In this document: positions 18,989 through 28,061 of the stretch, piece by piece | Numbering within the stretch: position 1 is the stretch's first letter | How the letters are laid out: each line of letters starts with the position of its first letter | NCBI RefSeq assembly: GCF_011764425.1 | Contig: NZ_BLPF01000002.1 | Location: 1,488,997 to 1,552,996, forward strand | Reading direction: 5' to 3' | Source: Phytohabitans houttuyneae | GTDB taxonomy: Bacteria > Actinomycetota > Actinomycetes > Mycobacteriales > Micromonosporaceae | Length of the DNA stretch: 64,000 bases | Notes under the pieces: model-generated | Database searches by the model: none | Told to the model about the DNA's origin: nothing | The model's input: only the letters and a program-made list of their open reading frames with translations | Made by a program: the position numbers and the translations under genes

Positions 18989-20302
18989 ATGGTGAAACGT
19001 AGACCCGCGTTCGGGTCTATCGCGGTCGCGGCTGTGCTCGTCGCGGCCGCCGCCGGCGCGGCGCTTGGCGTCGGTCCGACCGCGTCCGCCCAGGACTTCG
19101 TCGCGGCCGCGGCGACCGCCGGCTGCGGCAAGACACCGACGTTGAGAAGCGGCACGTTCTCGATCCAGAGCGGCGGTCAGAACCGCTCGTACATCTTGAG
19201 GATCCCCGACAACTACGACCGCAACCGCCCCTACCGGTTGATCATCGGGTTGCACTGGTTGAACGGCAGCGCCGCCAACGTTTCGTCGAACGGCTGGTAC
19301 GGGCTGTTGCCGCGTTCGAACAACAGCGCCATCTTCGTCGCCCCGCAAGGCATCGACAACGGCTGGGCCAACACCGGCGGTCGTGACCTGACCCTTGTCG
19401 ACGACATCATGCGGCTGGTCGAAAACGACCTCTGCGTCGAGACGACGCAGCGCTTCGCTCTGGGTTGGAGCTACGGCGGGGCCATGAGCTACGCGCTCGC
19501 GTGTGCCCGGCCGACGGTCTTCCGCGCGGTAGCGGTCTACTCGGGCGCCAACCTCAGCGGCTGCAACGGCGGCACCCAGCCCGTCGCGTACTTCGGGATT
19601 CATGGCACGTTCGACAGCGTCCTGAACATTTCCCAGGGACGAGCGCTGCGGGACACGTTCGTCCGCAACAACGGCTGCACCGCGCAGAGCCCGCGCGAGC
19701 CGGCGCGGGGCAGTGGCACGCACATCACCACTGTCTACTCAGGATGCCGGGCCGGGTATCCGGTCCAATGGGCCGCGTTTGACGGAGACCACACACCCAG
19801 TCCGGTGGATGGCTCCGGCCCCGACGACTCCAGGACCTGGACCTCGGGCGAGGTGTGGAGCTTCTTCGCGCAGTTCCAGGGCACCCCGCCCACGACGCCT
19901 CCGACCACCCCTCCGACCACGCCTCCCACCACGCCGCCGACCACCCCTCCCACGACGCCTCCCACGACGCCTCCTACCACGCCACCGACAAGCCAACCGC
20001 CGGGCGCGTGCGCCGCTACCTACAAGGTCGTCGGGCAGTGGCAGGGCGGTTTCCAGGGCGAGGTGACCGTGACCGCCGGCACCGGCGGCCTGACCGGGTG
20101 GCGAGTCAGCTGGACATTCGCCAACGGGCAGGCCATCACCCAGATCTGGGGCGGCCGTAACGCGCCCAGCGGCAGCACCCAGAACGTGTCCAACGAAACT
20201 TGGAACGGCAACCTCGGTGCGGGCGCGTCGACGACGTTCGGCTTCCTCGGATCCTGGAACGGCGTCAACAGCACGCCGACCCTGACCTGCGCACAAGCCT
20301 GA
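18989..20302 (+). CDS. Secreted PHB-depolymerase/feruloyl-esterase family enzyme with CBM2 cellulose-binding domain
   Basis: 437 residues. A signal peptide (about 1-35, ending TASAQD) leads into a CE1-like alpha/beta-hydrolase domain: oxyanion region IIGLHWLNG, nucleophile elbow GWSYGG, and the histidine in DGDHTP. A Pro-Thr linker of PTTPPTTPP repeats joins it to a C-terminal CBM2 (CAATYKVVGQWQGGFQGEVT, with surface Trp at GWRVSW and SWNG). The architecture fits an extracellular esterase acting on plant cell-wall esters while bound to cellulose. ATG at 18989 has AGGGAG upstream. It stands alone; no CebR-like operator was seen. Confidence 0.9.
   Translation: MVKRRPAFGSIAVAAVLVAAAAGAALGVGPTASAQDFVAAAATAGCGKTPTLRSGTFSIQSGGQNRSYILRIPDNYDRNRPYRLIIGLHWLNGSAANVSSNGWYGLLPRSNNSAIFVAPQGIDNGWANTGGRDLTLVDDIMRLVENDLCVETTQRFALGWSYGGAMSYALACARPTVFRAVAVYSGANLSGCNGGTQPVAYFGIHGTFDSVLNISQGRALRDTFVRNNGCTAQSPREPARGSGTHITTVYSGCRAGYPVQWAAFDGDHTPSPVDGSGPDDSRTWTSGEVWSFFAQFQGTPPTTPPTTPPTTPPTTPPTTPPTTPPTTPPTTPPTSQPPGACAATYKVVGQWQGGFQGEVTVTAGTGGLTGWRVSWTFANGQAITQIWGGRNAPSGSTQNVSNETWNGNLGAGASTTFGFLGSWNGVNSTPTLTCAQA
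19886..19990 (+). repeat. Pro-Thr linker repeat inside the esterase gene
   Basis: Near-tandem 12-base units reading CC(C/G/T)ACCAC(C/G)CC(T/G) encode the flexible PTTPPTT linker between catalytic and CBM2 domains. This is a coding repeat, not an independent element. Confidence 0.9.
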
Positions 20303-21040
20303 TCAATCCACTGTGGACCGACCCGGAGGTGCATGCCGCTGCTCCGCCAAGCGTCCACAGTAGCGTCCCGGCGGCGGGAGCCCGGGGCCAGCGGCCACAC
20401 CGCTGGCTCTGGGCTCCCGCTCACATTCGATGGCGCGCCACCGCGACAGCGGCCTCCGCATGGCGGCCTTCGCGCAGGCCGGCGCGGCGAACGCGGGCGC
20501 CGCGCGTCAGGTCAGCAGGGGGAGTTGGTCTGGCGGAGCAGTCCGAGGCGCCACGGGAGTTGGGAGTAGTCGCCGCCGGCGGACGGGTCCAAGGAACGCG
20601 GCCCGATGGGGATGCTGGAGGTGCTGCCGGCGTTCGTGCGGGTCAGCGCGAATGCGCTGACGATCATGGGTGAGGCGGCGGGCATAAACCCGCGAGACGC
20701 TGCGTCAGGTTAGGCTATATCACGCGGATGACCGCGATTGCCACGAATGAAGTTTCAGCGCCATCGAGGGTGGCGCCGCCTGCACGCCGGCCGCCGGCCG
20801 GCCTGCCGAGTTGCGGAAATTGCTGGTCCAGCTCTTGGAGACCCGCGCCACGTCCTCGGCGGTCGCTGTAGACGTTGCTATTGGGGGGAGCAGTAGCTCG
20901 CCCCGCGCGACGACGATGTAGTGGGGGTGAAAAGCGGTGCTCGTCGGACACAAACCGATGCTCCACGGTGCGGTGCAACATCAACTGTGCCCGCACCGTT
21001 TGTGTTGGCGGTAGGTAGGTCAGTTGTAGGCCGAGGCTTC
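20303..21040. other. Intergenic, no intact gene
   Basis: About 740 bases without a supported gene. A 35-codon stretch from 20607 (MGMLEVLPAFVRVSANALTI) looks protein-like but has no recognised family and is probably a remnant. The right end merges with the decayed ISAs1 transposase. Confidence 0.45.
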
Positions 21041-21045
21041 GGTGT

Positions 21046-21690
21046 ACCCGGTTCGCGCCGCTGCTGGACCAGATCATTGACCTGCGCGGCCTCGTGATCA
21101 CCGCGGACGCCCTGCACTGCCAACCCGATCACGTCGACTACCTCGCGCAGCGCGGCGCCCACTGGGTCCTGATCGTCAAGGACAACCAGCCCGACCTGCA
21201 CGTCCAACTACGAGCCTTGCCCTGGCGGGCCGTCCCGGACGGTGACCGTGTCGAGGACCGAGGTCACGGCCGCCGCGAGATCCGCATCGTCAAGGTCCTC
21301 ACCCTCACCCAGGGGATCGACTTCCCGCAGGCGTCGCAGGCGATCCGGATCCAACGTCGCCGCCGCCGGCTCGGCCAGCCGAAACGGTGGACCCTGAGAC
21401 TGTCTACGGGATCACCCATCTGCCCGTGCACTACGCCAAACCCGCCCAACTGGCCTCGGGGCCCGCGGTCACTGGTCGATCGAGAACAAGGTTCACTGGG
21501 TCCGCGACGTCACCTACGACGACGACCGGTCCCAAATCCGTACCGGCACCGGCGCCCAGGGTCATGGCAGCTCTACCCAACACCGCCATCGGCCTGCTCC
21601 GCCTGGCCGGCTTCACCGATATCGCAGCCTCCAACCGCCACTACGCCGCGACAGCACCCTTTCGGCCTCGCCTAATCGACTTTTGCCGGC
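21046..21690 (+). pseudogene. ISAs1-family transposase remnant
   Basis: C-terminal two thirds of an ISAs1/H-repeat type transposase: LITADALHCQ-type segment (VITADALHCQPDHVDYLAQR), VLIVKDNQPDLH, then in other frames TVYGITHLPVHYAKPAQLAS, GHWSIENKVHWVRDVTYDDD and NTAIGLLRLAGFTDIAAS. The N-terminus is missing and at least three frame changes are needed, so it is inactive. Confidence 0.8.
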
Positions 21691-21730
21691 GCCCTGGCCC
21701 AAGACCACGCCGTACTGCTTAAGGATCAAG

Positions 21731-22168
21731 TTAGAGCCAGCAGGCCCGAACCCAACCCCGCCACAGGTCGCCATCGGTGCTGAAATTGCATCGCTCCCCG
21801 ACGTTGAATTCATTGATCGTAACCTTCATCTCCGAAGAGTTTTTACTTACGTCGAGTCGGTTCTGGCTCGCGGTGCCACCGATACTCTTCCAAGATGAAT
21901 AACCCGATCGGATAAACCAGACGTCGTGGCCGCCACCGACTAGGAAGGTGTATTGCCTGCCTTGAAATTCGGTGTCCCAGACCGGGTAGCTGCAGTAGTA
22001 CCAGCCAGAAACGCCTTGCCGCGTGATCCCGCAGGTCGATTCCGCATTCGCGGAAGTCTGGACGCCCACGACAGAAGTTGCAGCAAGCACAAGCACCAGA
22101 TACACGGCTCTGAACCGCCGGAGTCTTTGCGGCGGCGAGACCCAGAAGCTACTTCGTGGGCGCATCAA
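21731..22168 (-). CDS. Small secreted hypothetical protein
   Basis: 145 residues. A long basic N-terminus leads into a hydrophobic core (AVYLVLVLAATSVVGV) and an AxA site (TSANAES), so it is exported. The mature part of about 100 residues has four cysteines (CGIT, YYCSY, RCNFS, RACWL), possibly two disulfides, and is rich in Trp/Tyr/Gly. No family recognised. The G+C is visibly lower than its neighbours and it sits between two decayed mobile-element genes, suggesting transferred DNA. Confidence 0.6.
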   Translation of the reverse strand: MMRPRSSFWVSPPQRLRRFRAVYLVLVLAATSVVGVQTSANAESTCGITRQGVSGWYYCSYPVWDTEFQGRQYTFLVGGGHDVWFIRSGYSSWKSIGGTASQNRLDVSKNSSEMKVTINEFNVGERCNFSTDGDLWRGWVRACWL

Positions 22169-22239
22169 ACTCTACCCCGTTCCAAATTAAGTGAGGTGCA
22201 TATCGTAGGCATCGATCATTATCGCGTCAACGAGATGCG

Positions 22240-22700
22240 TATTTCAGCAATGCGTATTTCTGCAAGGGCCTGTCGCAGCTGGCTGGCCTTTGAGGTTCCG
22301 TCGGAACACCGCCCGCGGCTGGTCGGCTTGTCTCCGGCGACGGTTTCGTTGTGGTAGACGTACTGCCGGTTTCACACCTGTTGCCCGGTGTAGCGCGGGT
22401 TGGCCAGGATCGGCGCCACACCCCGCAACGTCCACCCCGCACCGCTGCGGTGCCGGTTCCGGGCCCGGTAGTGGGCGGCGGGGGATGGGACACCGAGCGC
22501 GTTGAGGGTGCGGGCGATCCCGGCGGTGCTGTGCCCCGCCAGCCGTTGCGCGAAGATCCACCGCAACGTGCGGTGCCGTCAGCGGGTCCACGTCCAAGCG
22601 GTGCCGGCGGCGGCCCCAGGCGGCGTGCGCGGCGTTCGGGTGCCGTCGACGAGGCGGTAGCCGTACGGCCGTTCGGACGCCACTGTGGTATCGCGCCGGT
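22240..22700 (-). pseudogene. Large serine recombinase remnant
   Basis: The Recombinase domain of a large serine integrase is readable in pieces: ERPYGYRLVD, then RWIFAQRLAGHSTAGIARTL, NALGVPSPAAHYRARNRHRS, GWTLRGVAPILANPRYTGQQ and, in a further frame, VWNRQYVYHNETVAGDKP. The catalytic resolvase domain and the coiled-coil C-terminus are absent. It marks an earlier phage or integrative-element insertion. Confidence 0.75.
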
Positions 22701-22816
22701 TTCCTCTTTTGCTGCGTTCGATGAACGAACGCGTGCGATGTCGATGAACCCTCTCCCGGATGCTGCCGGTGGGTGCGGGTGCGCCTTCGCGTGCCCGTCG
22801 GTTTGAGGGAGGTTCC

Positions 22817-24049
22817 ATGTACCGACGAGTACTGCTCGCCAGCTGTGCCACGTTGGCGTTGGTCGGCGTGACGGGCGTCGCCGACGCGGCCTCCGGGCCC
22901 GGCGCGGAGGCCGGCGCCCCTGTCGACTCGGATGCCGCGCTGGTGGCGGCTATGAAGGACGTTCCGGAGTTCGGCGGTGCCTACGTCGGCGCGGACGGCG
23001 CGCTGCACGTGTGGCTGACCCGGCCGGCCGATGCCGCCCGTGCGCGTGCCGCGCTGACCCCCGGTCTGCGCGCCGCGTCGGCTGGTGCGAAGACCGTGGT
23101 GCACCGGGCGGACTACACGTTCGCGCAGCTAAAGGTCTGGCACGACAAGCTCGCCGGCATGCTGGCGATGCCCGGCGTGACGATGACGGACATCGACGAA
23201 CGTGTCAACCGGCTCACCCTGGGCGTCGAGGACACCGCCGAGACCGCGGCGCGGGTCAAGGCGGCGCTCGCGCTGCACGGGATCCCGCGGGCGGCGGTCG
23301 ACGTGGTGACCGCCACAGCGGTCACACCGACGTTGCGGGATCGGACGAGGCCGTTGCGCGGCGGCGTCCAGATCCAGTCGTCCGTCATCGAATGCACGCT
23401 GGGGCTGCCGGCGATCCGCAGTGGCATTTTCGGGTTCGTCACCAACTCGCACTGCTCCGCCATCCGCAGTCAGGTGGACAACGGCCTGTTCTGGCAGTCC
23501 TCCCAGGCAGCCGGGAACAACGACCTGGTGGGTGCCGAGCTGGTGGACCCCCCGTTCAAGACCGGTGGCACCTGCCCCACCGGGCGCCGGTGCCGGCTCA
23601 GCGACACCAACTTCGTGCGCAGCGACGTGGACGTCGCAGTCGGTCGGATCGCGCGGCCCGCGCTGGGCTCGACCAACTGGAACGGGACGAGCACCTTCCG
23701 GGTCACCGAGGCCTTCGACCCCGTCCTGGGCAGCACGGTGCAGAAGGTGGGCCGATCGACCGGGCGTACCCAGGGCACCGTGGCTCGGACCTGCGAGAAC
23801 AGCAACGTGCTGAACACAGACATCACCCTGCTCTGCCAGGGTGTGGCCGACTACGTCTCCGCTGACGGGGACAGCGGCGCGCCGGTGTTCGAGGTCACCA
23901 ACTCGCCGGCGACCAACGACGTGCGGGTCGTCGGGGTCCACTGGGGCAGCGCCGTGGTCAACAACGTGACCATCTCGGCGTTCAGCACGTTCAGGTTCAT
24001 CATCCCGGAGATCGGCTTCATCTTCGTATGCGCCGTCAGCGGCTGCTGA
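22817..24049 (+). CDS. Secreted S1-family (chymotrypsin-like) serine protease with propeptide
   Basis: 410 residues. GAGGGAGG lies 4 bases before the ATG at 22817. A signal peptide (to about residue 25, ADAA) is followed by a propeptide-like region to about residue 190. The protease domain has the catalytic H in FVTNSHCS, the D in SDVDVAVG and the S in ADGDSGAPVF. Cysteine pairs flank the active sites. It is probably an extracellular protease matured by autoprocessing. The nearest genes are decayed and tell nothing about function. Confidence 0.85.
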   Translation: MYRRVLLASCATLALVGVTGVADAASGPGAEAGAPVDSDAALVAAMKDVPEFGGAYVGADGALHVWLTRPADAARARAALTPGLRAASAGAKTVVHRADYTFAQLKVWHDKLAGMLAMPGVTMTDIDERVNRLTLGVEDTAETAARVKAALALHGIPRAAVDVVTATAVTPTLRDRTRPLRGGVQIQSSVIECTLGLPAIRSGIFGFVTNSHCSAIRSQVDNGLFWQSSQAAGNNDLVGAELVDPPFKTGGTCPTGRRCRLSDTNFVRSDVDVAVGRIARPALGSTNWNGTSTFRVTEAFDPVLGSTVQKVGRSTGRTQGTVARTCENSNVLNTDITLLCQGVADYVSADGDSGAPVFEVTNSPATNDVRVVGVHWGSAVVNNVTISAFSTFRFIIPEIGFIFVCAVSGC

Positions 24050-24213
24050 TCTTCTCGTACCATTTAGGAATTGTCGCTTTTAAGACGTAAGGATGATCAA
24101 GTATTCTGCCGTTCGGCTAGGTCTGTTGTACGGATGGACTACGGCGAGAGCGGTCGACGTGATCGGCGCCCCGAGACGACCTGTGGTGATGGGGGCGCCG
24201 TGTCCTCGACGGT

Positions 24214-24840
24214 TCAGGCCGATGGCCCCAGACGGTGCACCCGGATGCCGCAAGCTCCCGATGCCCGCAGGAGGACTCCGTCATGACCACAACCGCCGTT
24301 CCCCGCACGCGCACGGTTCGTCAGACATCCACCGTCGGGCGCGGTCATCGACGACGCGCTCGGCGACGAGGTGCGGGCGACCGTAATCGCGGCCGGCCTC
24401 GACAGCAGGCGTCGAGAGGCGACCCCTGCTCGACCAACCACCAGCATCTGTTGCGCGGCGTTCAGGATGAGCACGAAGACGGCGTTGTGGTCGTGAGGAC
24501 ACCAGCACGCCACTTCCACGGCGGCGTTCACAATGAGGTTCGGTAGGGACGGGCCCCAGGCGATGTACAGCGTGAGCTCGAGCCAGTCGACACCGGTGTC
24601 GTACATTTTGATTGCGGCGTCGAGGAGGAGGTTGTTATGGATGCGGTCGGTCGATGGCTGAGGATCGGCCGCCGACTGCAGATACCAGTGCCACTGGCTA
24701 CGGCCGGCAGCAGGACGATGGTTGTCCATGGCGATTCCGAGCCTTCGTAGGTCTCCTTCGGCAGCCGGGTAGTTACGCTGAAGCACTTCCGACAGCGGGA
24801 TTGCCGCTATCGATGAACCCTTCTCTGCCATGATCCCCAT
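24214..24840 (-). CDS. Hypothetical protein with a probably non-native C-terminus
   Basis: 208 residues from ATG 24840, which has AGAGGA upstream. The first about 140 residues (for example IAAIPLSEVLQRNYPAAEGD, YDTGVDWLELTLYIAWG) look like a folded, protein-like sequence of no family I recognise. From about 24420 the frame is simply the antisense of the FtsZ relic and its flank, so the true end was probably lost by recombination. It may be non-functional. Confidence 0.45.
   Translation of the reverse strand: MGIMAEKGSSIAAIPLSEVLQRNYPAAEGDLRRLGIAMDNHRPAAGRSQWHWYLQSAADPQPSTDRIHNNLLLDAAIKMYDTGVDWLELTLYIAWGPSLPNLIVNAAVEVACWCPHDHNAVFVLILNAAQQMLVVGRAGVASRRLLSRPAAITVARTSSPSASSMTAPDGGCLTNRARAGNGGCGHDGVLLRASGACGIRVHRLGPSA
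24283..24546 (+). pseudogene. Chimeric remnant containing an FtsZ fragment (24338-24412)
   Basis: A perfect AGGAGG at 24269-24274 precedes ATG at 24283 (MTTTAVPRTRTVRQTSTVG). One base out of frame, 24338-24412 reads GAVIDDALGDEVRATVIAAG followed by LDSRR, which matches the C-terminal domain of actinobacterial FtsZ. Nothing else of ftsZ is present. The strong ribosome-binding site thus leads into a scrambled ORF. It is antisense to the end of the hypothetical gene on the minus strand. Confidence 0.55.
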
Positions 24841-24911
24841 CAGGCATCCTCTTCCGCGATCCGGGCGGTTGCTCTCGTGGAGGGGTGGGGACTTGGCGCC
24901 GGGGTGTTCGG

Positions 24912-27191
24912 CTATTTGGCGGTCCAGCCAGTGGTCGGGGAAGTGGCGGCTTCTTTCACGAACAGGCGAGGGCCGGAGGCGGGGCCGATGCGCTGATACA
25001 TGTCGCCGAGCGCGCCGGTCACGCGGCCTTCGGGGTGGTCGAGGCCGGCGATGAGGCAGCCGGCGCTGGCGAGACCGCCGGTGGCCGCGCCGGAGATGAC
25101 GACGGAGTGTTCCGGCAAGGCTTCCAGGCCGGCGACCGCCTCGGTGACGTCCGGTTCGATTCGGTTGAGTCCACACACGGGTATCTGCTGGAATGCCTGG
25201 CCGGCGAAGCGCACCGCCCAGGTGGCGGCAGCGACGGTGTTGCCGGTGATCGAGACCTGCCCGAACGGGTTTTGAGCGGCGAGGTGGACGCCGGTCTCCC
25301 AGCGGCCGGCGTCTTTGGCGGTGATGGAGTTGTCGCGGACGGCGATGCCCTCGACGGCGGTGCTGGCCGAGCGGACCAGCACCGCTTGGCTGGCCTGGCC
25401 GACCGCGACCAGCAGGTTGCTGTCGACGGAGATGTCCCGTACCGAGTCGACGACGATGCCGGCGCCGGCCGCGATGTGGCAGATGTTGTTGGCGATCAGG
25501 GAGCGGTTGACCGGCCGGTCGTTGACCTGGCTCACGACGATGGCGCCGGCGGTGGTGCCGCGCTCGTCGGCGACCAGGTTGCCGCTGATGAGTAGGCCGT
25601 CGCCGCCGCGTTGGACGTGCAGCGGGATTCCCGCGATGCGGTCCTGCCCGGGGCTGGCCACCAGTACATTGTCCCGCAGAACGAGTTGCCGCACGTCGGT
25701 GCAGAAGATGGTGCCGCCGCGGATGTGGTTGTTGCTGAACGTGACGCGGCGCAGCGGGTCGGCGCCGGAGATGCCGGATAGTGAGACGGCGATCCCGCTC
25801 GCACTGCGGTGCGAGATGACGGTGGAGTCGATGACGATGTCGGATGGTGCGCCACTGCCGGTTGGTTCGAAGTCGATCGAGGCGTCGGTGCTGGGTGGGC
25901 TGGTGTCGATGTGGCAGTTCCGCACCAGCACGGCCTGCGCGCCGCGCTGGAACGATATCCCGGTCCGCTTGTTCTGCACGAAGTGGCAGCGTTCGATCGT
26001 CACCTCGCGCACCTTGCCGTCTGGCGCGCCGAGCAGCCGGATGCCGTCGCCGGCGGTCTGGAAGACGCGTACGCGTTCCAACACGACGTCTTGGGTGCCG
26101 GTGTTGAGGTTGATGCCGTGCGCCTGCTCGCTCGCGTTGCCGAGGGTCAGGTAGGAGCCGTGCAGGGACAGGTCTCGGATGCGCAAGCCCGCGCAGTCGA
26201 AGGTCTCGATCAGATGCGTGTCCAGGCCGCCGCCGAGGTCCTGGCCGGGCAGTAGGCGCAGGATTGTGGCGCCGGCACCGGAGCCGCGCAATGTCAGGTG
26301 CCGCAGCCCGCGCAGGGTTATGGCGCCGGCGACGCGGCTGGGGCGGGGCAGGCGGCCGAAGTCGTACACGCCCGGGCCGAACCGGATCTCGCCACCTGCC
26401 GGGTCGGCGGAGCGAAACGCGTCGAGCAGGCGCTCGAAGTCCTGGCGCATGTCCTTGTCCCAGACGTCCGCGAGCGCGTCGGCCACGGATCGCGGCGCGG
26501 GGTCGCGTAGCCGGGCGCCGGTCGGGTCCTGCACCGCCTCGATCCGGGTCAGGAACAGGCCGGCGGACTCGATCCGGATCGGGGTGCCGAGATCGGCGAA
26601 CGAGAACCGCGCCGTGGCGCTGACCAGACCACCGCCACCGAGTGTGACCACACCGTCGGTGAGGGTGCGACCGGCCAGGGCGACGGTGCGGCCGTCGAGG
26701 GCGCGGCGGGCGTAGTTGTCCAGCCCTACCCGGTCGGGGGCGTTGAGGTGTACGGCCGAACCGGAGACGCCCGTGACGGCTGGCGCGGTGAGCTCTACGG
26801 CGTCGCGTCCGACGACCGCCGTGATGTCGGTGACCAGACGGGCGCCGCCTGGCCCGGCGCCGTCGACCGTGATCCGGCGACCCACATGCAGGTCCGCGCG
26901 AAACGGCTGCTGCCGCTCGGGATGCCCAGCATCCCCGTGTTCCAGCAAGATGCCGCGCAGCTCGCGGCTGCCGGCGGCCATCGTGGCCGCGCTAACGATC
27001 TGGTGCCGGGCCAGCGCCGAGATCGTGGTGTCCAGGTCGCCGGCGCCTGGGATGGCAATCAGCTTGCCGGCGTCGGAGGGGCGCAGCTCACCGCCTGGCA
27101 CCTGGAGCTGGGTGCTGCCCGCGACGGTGGCGACCCGCGGCAGAAACCTGCCTCGCGGCGCGCCCACGAACTCGTCCGCGAAAAAGTCCAT
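24912..27191 (-). CDS. Right-handed parallel beta-helix repeat protein
   Basis: 759 residues. No signal peptide. After an N-terminal region of about 270 residues, a right-handed beta-helix runs from about 275 to 690, with repeated short strands such as HLTLRGSGAGATILRL, VVLERVRVFQTAGDGIRLLG, VTIERCHFVQNKRTGISFQR and DISVDSNLLVAVGQ. The last 50 residues (EGRVTGALGDMYQR, then FVKEAATSPTTGW) resemble the distal ends of phage tail-fibre or spike proteins. A polysaccharide-binding or lyase-like surface protein is likely. No neighbour explains it; transfer from a phage or secretion locus is possible. Confidence 0.75.
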   Translation of the reverse strand: MDFFADEFVGAPRGRFLPRVATVAGSTQLQVPGGELRPSDAGKLIAIPGAGDLDTTISALARHQIVSAATMAAGSRELRGILLEHGDAGHPERQQPFRADLHVGRRITVDGAGPGGARLVTDITAVVGRDAVELTAPAVTGVSGSAVHLNAPDRVGLDNYARRALDGRTVALAGRTLTDGVVTLGGGGLVSATARFSFADLGTPIRIESAGLFLTRIEAVQDPTGARLRDPAPRSVADALADVWDKDMRQDFERLLDAFRSADPAGGEIRFGPGVYDFGRLPRPSRVAGAITLRGLRHLTLRGSGAGATILRLLPGQDLGGGLDTHLIETFDCAGLRIRDLSLHGSYLTLGNASEQAHGINLNTGTQDVVLERVRVFQTAGDGIRLLGAPDGKVREVTIERCHFVQNKRTGISFQRGAQAVLVRNCHIDTSPPSTDASIDFEPTGSGAPSDIVIDSTVISHRSASGIAVSLSGISGADPLRRVTFSNNHIRGGTIFCTDVRQLVLRDNVLVASPGQDRIAGIPLHVQRGGDGLLISGNLVADERGTTAGAIVVSQVNDRPVNRSLIANNICHIAAGAGIVVDSVRDISVDSNLLVAVGQASQAVLVRSASTAVEGIAVRDNSITAKDAGRWETGVHLAAQNPFGQVSITGNTVAAATWAVRFAGQAFQQIPVCGLNRIEPDVTEAVAGLEALPEHSVVISGAATGGLASAGCLIAGLDHPEGRVTGALGDMYQRIGPASGPRLFVKEAATSPTTGWTAK

Positions 27192-28046
27192 TCCACACGG
27201 TCAGTCCCGCGCCGCACGGATGCAACGCCGCCGTCCGCATCACGACAACGGCCGGCGTTTCCACCAAATGAAAGACCCGGCCAAGCCGGCGAACGAGATC
27301 GCGCAGGCTGGTCTGAAGCCCGACTGCGCACCACAGCGACGCCCGCTGTGTCGGCGGGAAATCCATCCGACCGCGAACAACCACACGGCGAACCAGCCGT
27401 CCGGTTCGACCCGCGGCACGCACCCGCTCCGATGATCCTTCAACGGTTCCGCCATAGGGCGTCGGTGCCCCAGCACCCCCCGACCCTGGATGCGGCCTCG
27501 AACACGGCGAGTTGGATCGGTCCACCCATGTTCGAACGCCACGTGCACCAACTGCCTCCGGGCCCTTCCAGCCACACGACCCCACAACGCCGGATCCGAC
27601 GCGGCCGCGCACGGCGCCCTCCTCACCCAGACCCGACTCACCGAGCCACATCAGCACACCGTGGCACAGCACGACGGCGACCCCTCACCGTTGAGGGGAG
27701 GCAGCATCGAACTACCCGACCTTCGGACCGATCACCTACGCCTCCGCGCACGAGCGTCGTACCACCCACAACCCCGCCAGGATGGCGGCGGCGTGCCGTC
27801 TGGACAGCGTGGCAAACCCGGCATGCCCGCAGGTGAGGCACCGAAGGCACTCGGACATTGCAAGCCTTCTGAGCTGCAATTGTGAGATTCCAGTGAGTTC
27901 AACGTCAGATTCCCCGGGACCGGCGAACCTGTCGCCATGGGCGTTGACACTCCTACGGTCGAGTCCACACGTCCGGCTCGAATGGGCGGACCGCCCGTTC
28001 CCGCCACGGTTCGTACCAATCGCGCCGGCCAGGTTTGGTGACCCAC
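27192..28046. other. Intergenic, about 850 bases, no gene recognised
   Basis: Both strands carry only arginine/proline-rich frames typical of high-GC shadow ORFs. There is no convincing ribosome-binding site until 28047. It probably contains the promoter of the LysM-BTAD gene, but no clear box was identified. Confidence 0.45.
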
Positions 28047-28061
28047 GGGGAGGCGGCACCG

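Noticed and set aside
19886-19990. Tandem repeats looking like a CRISPR or minisatellite
   Set aside because: They are in frame and encode the Pro-Thr linker between esterase and CBM2; there are no spacers.
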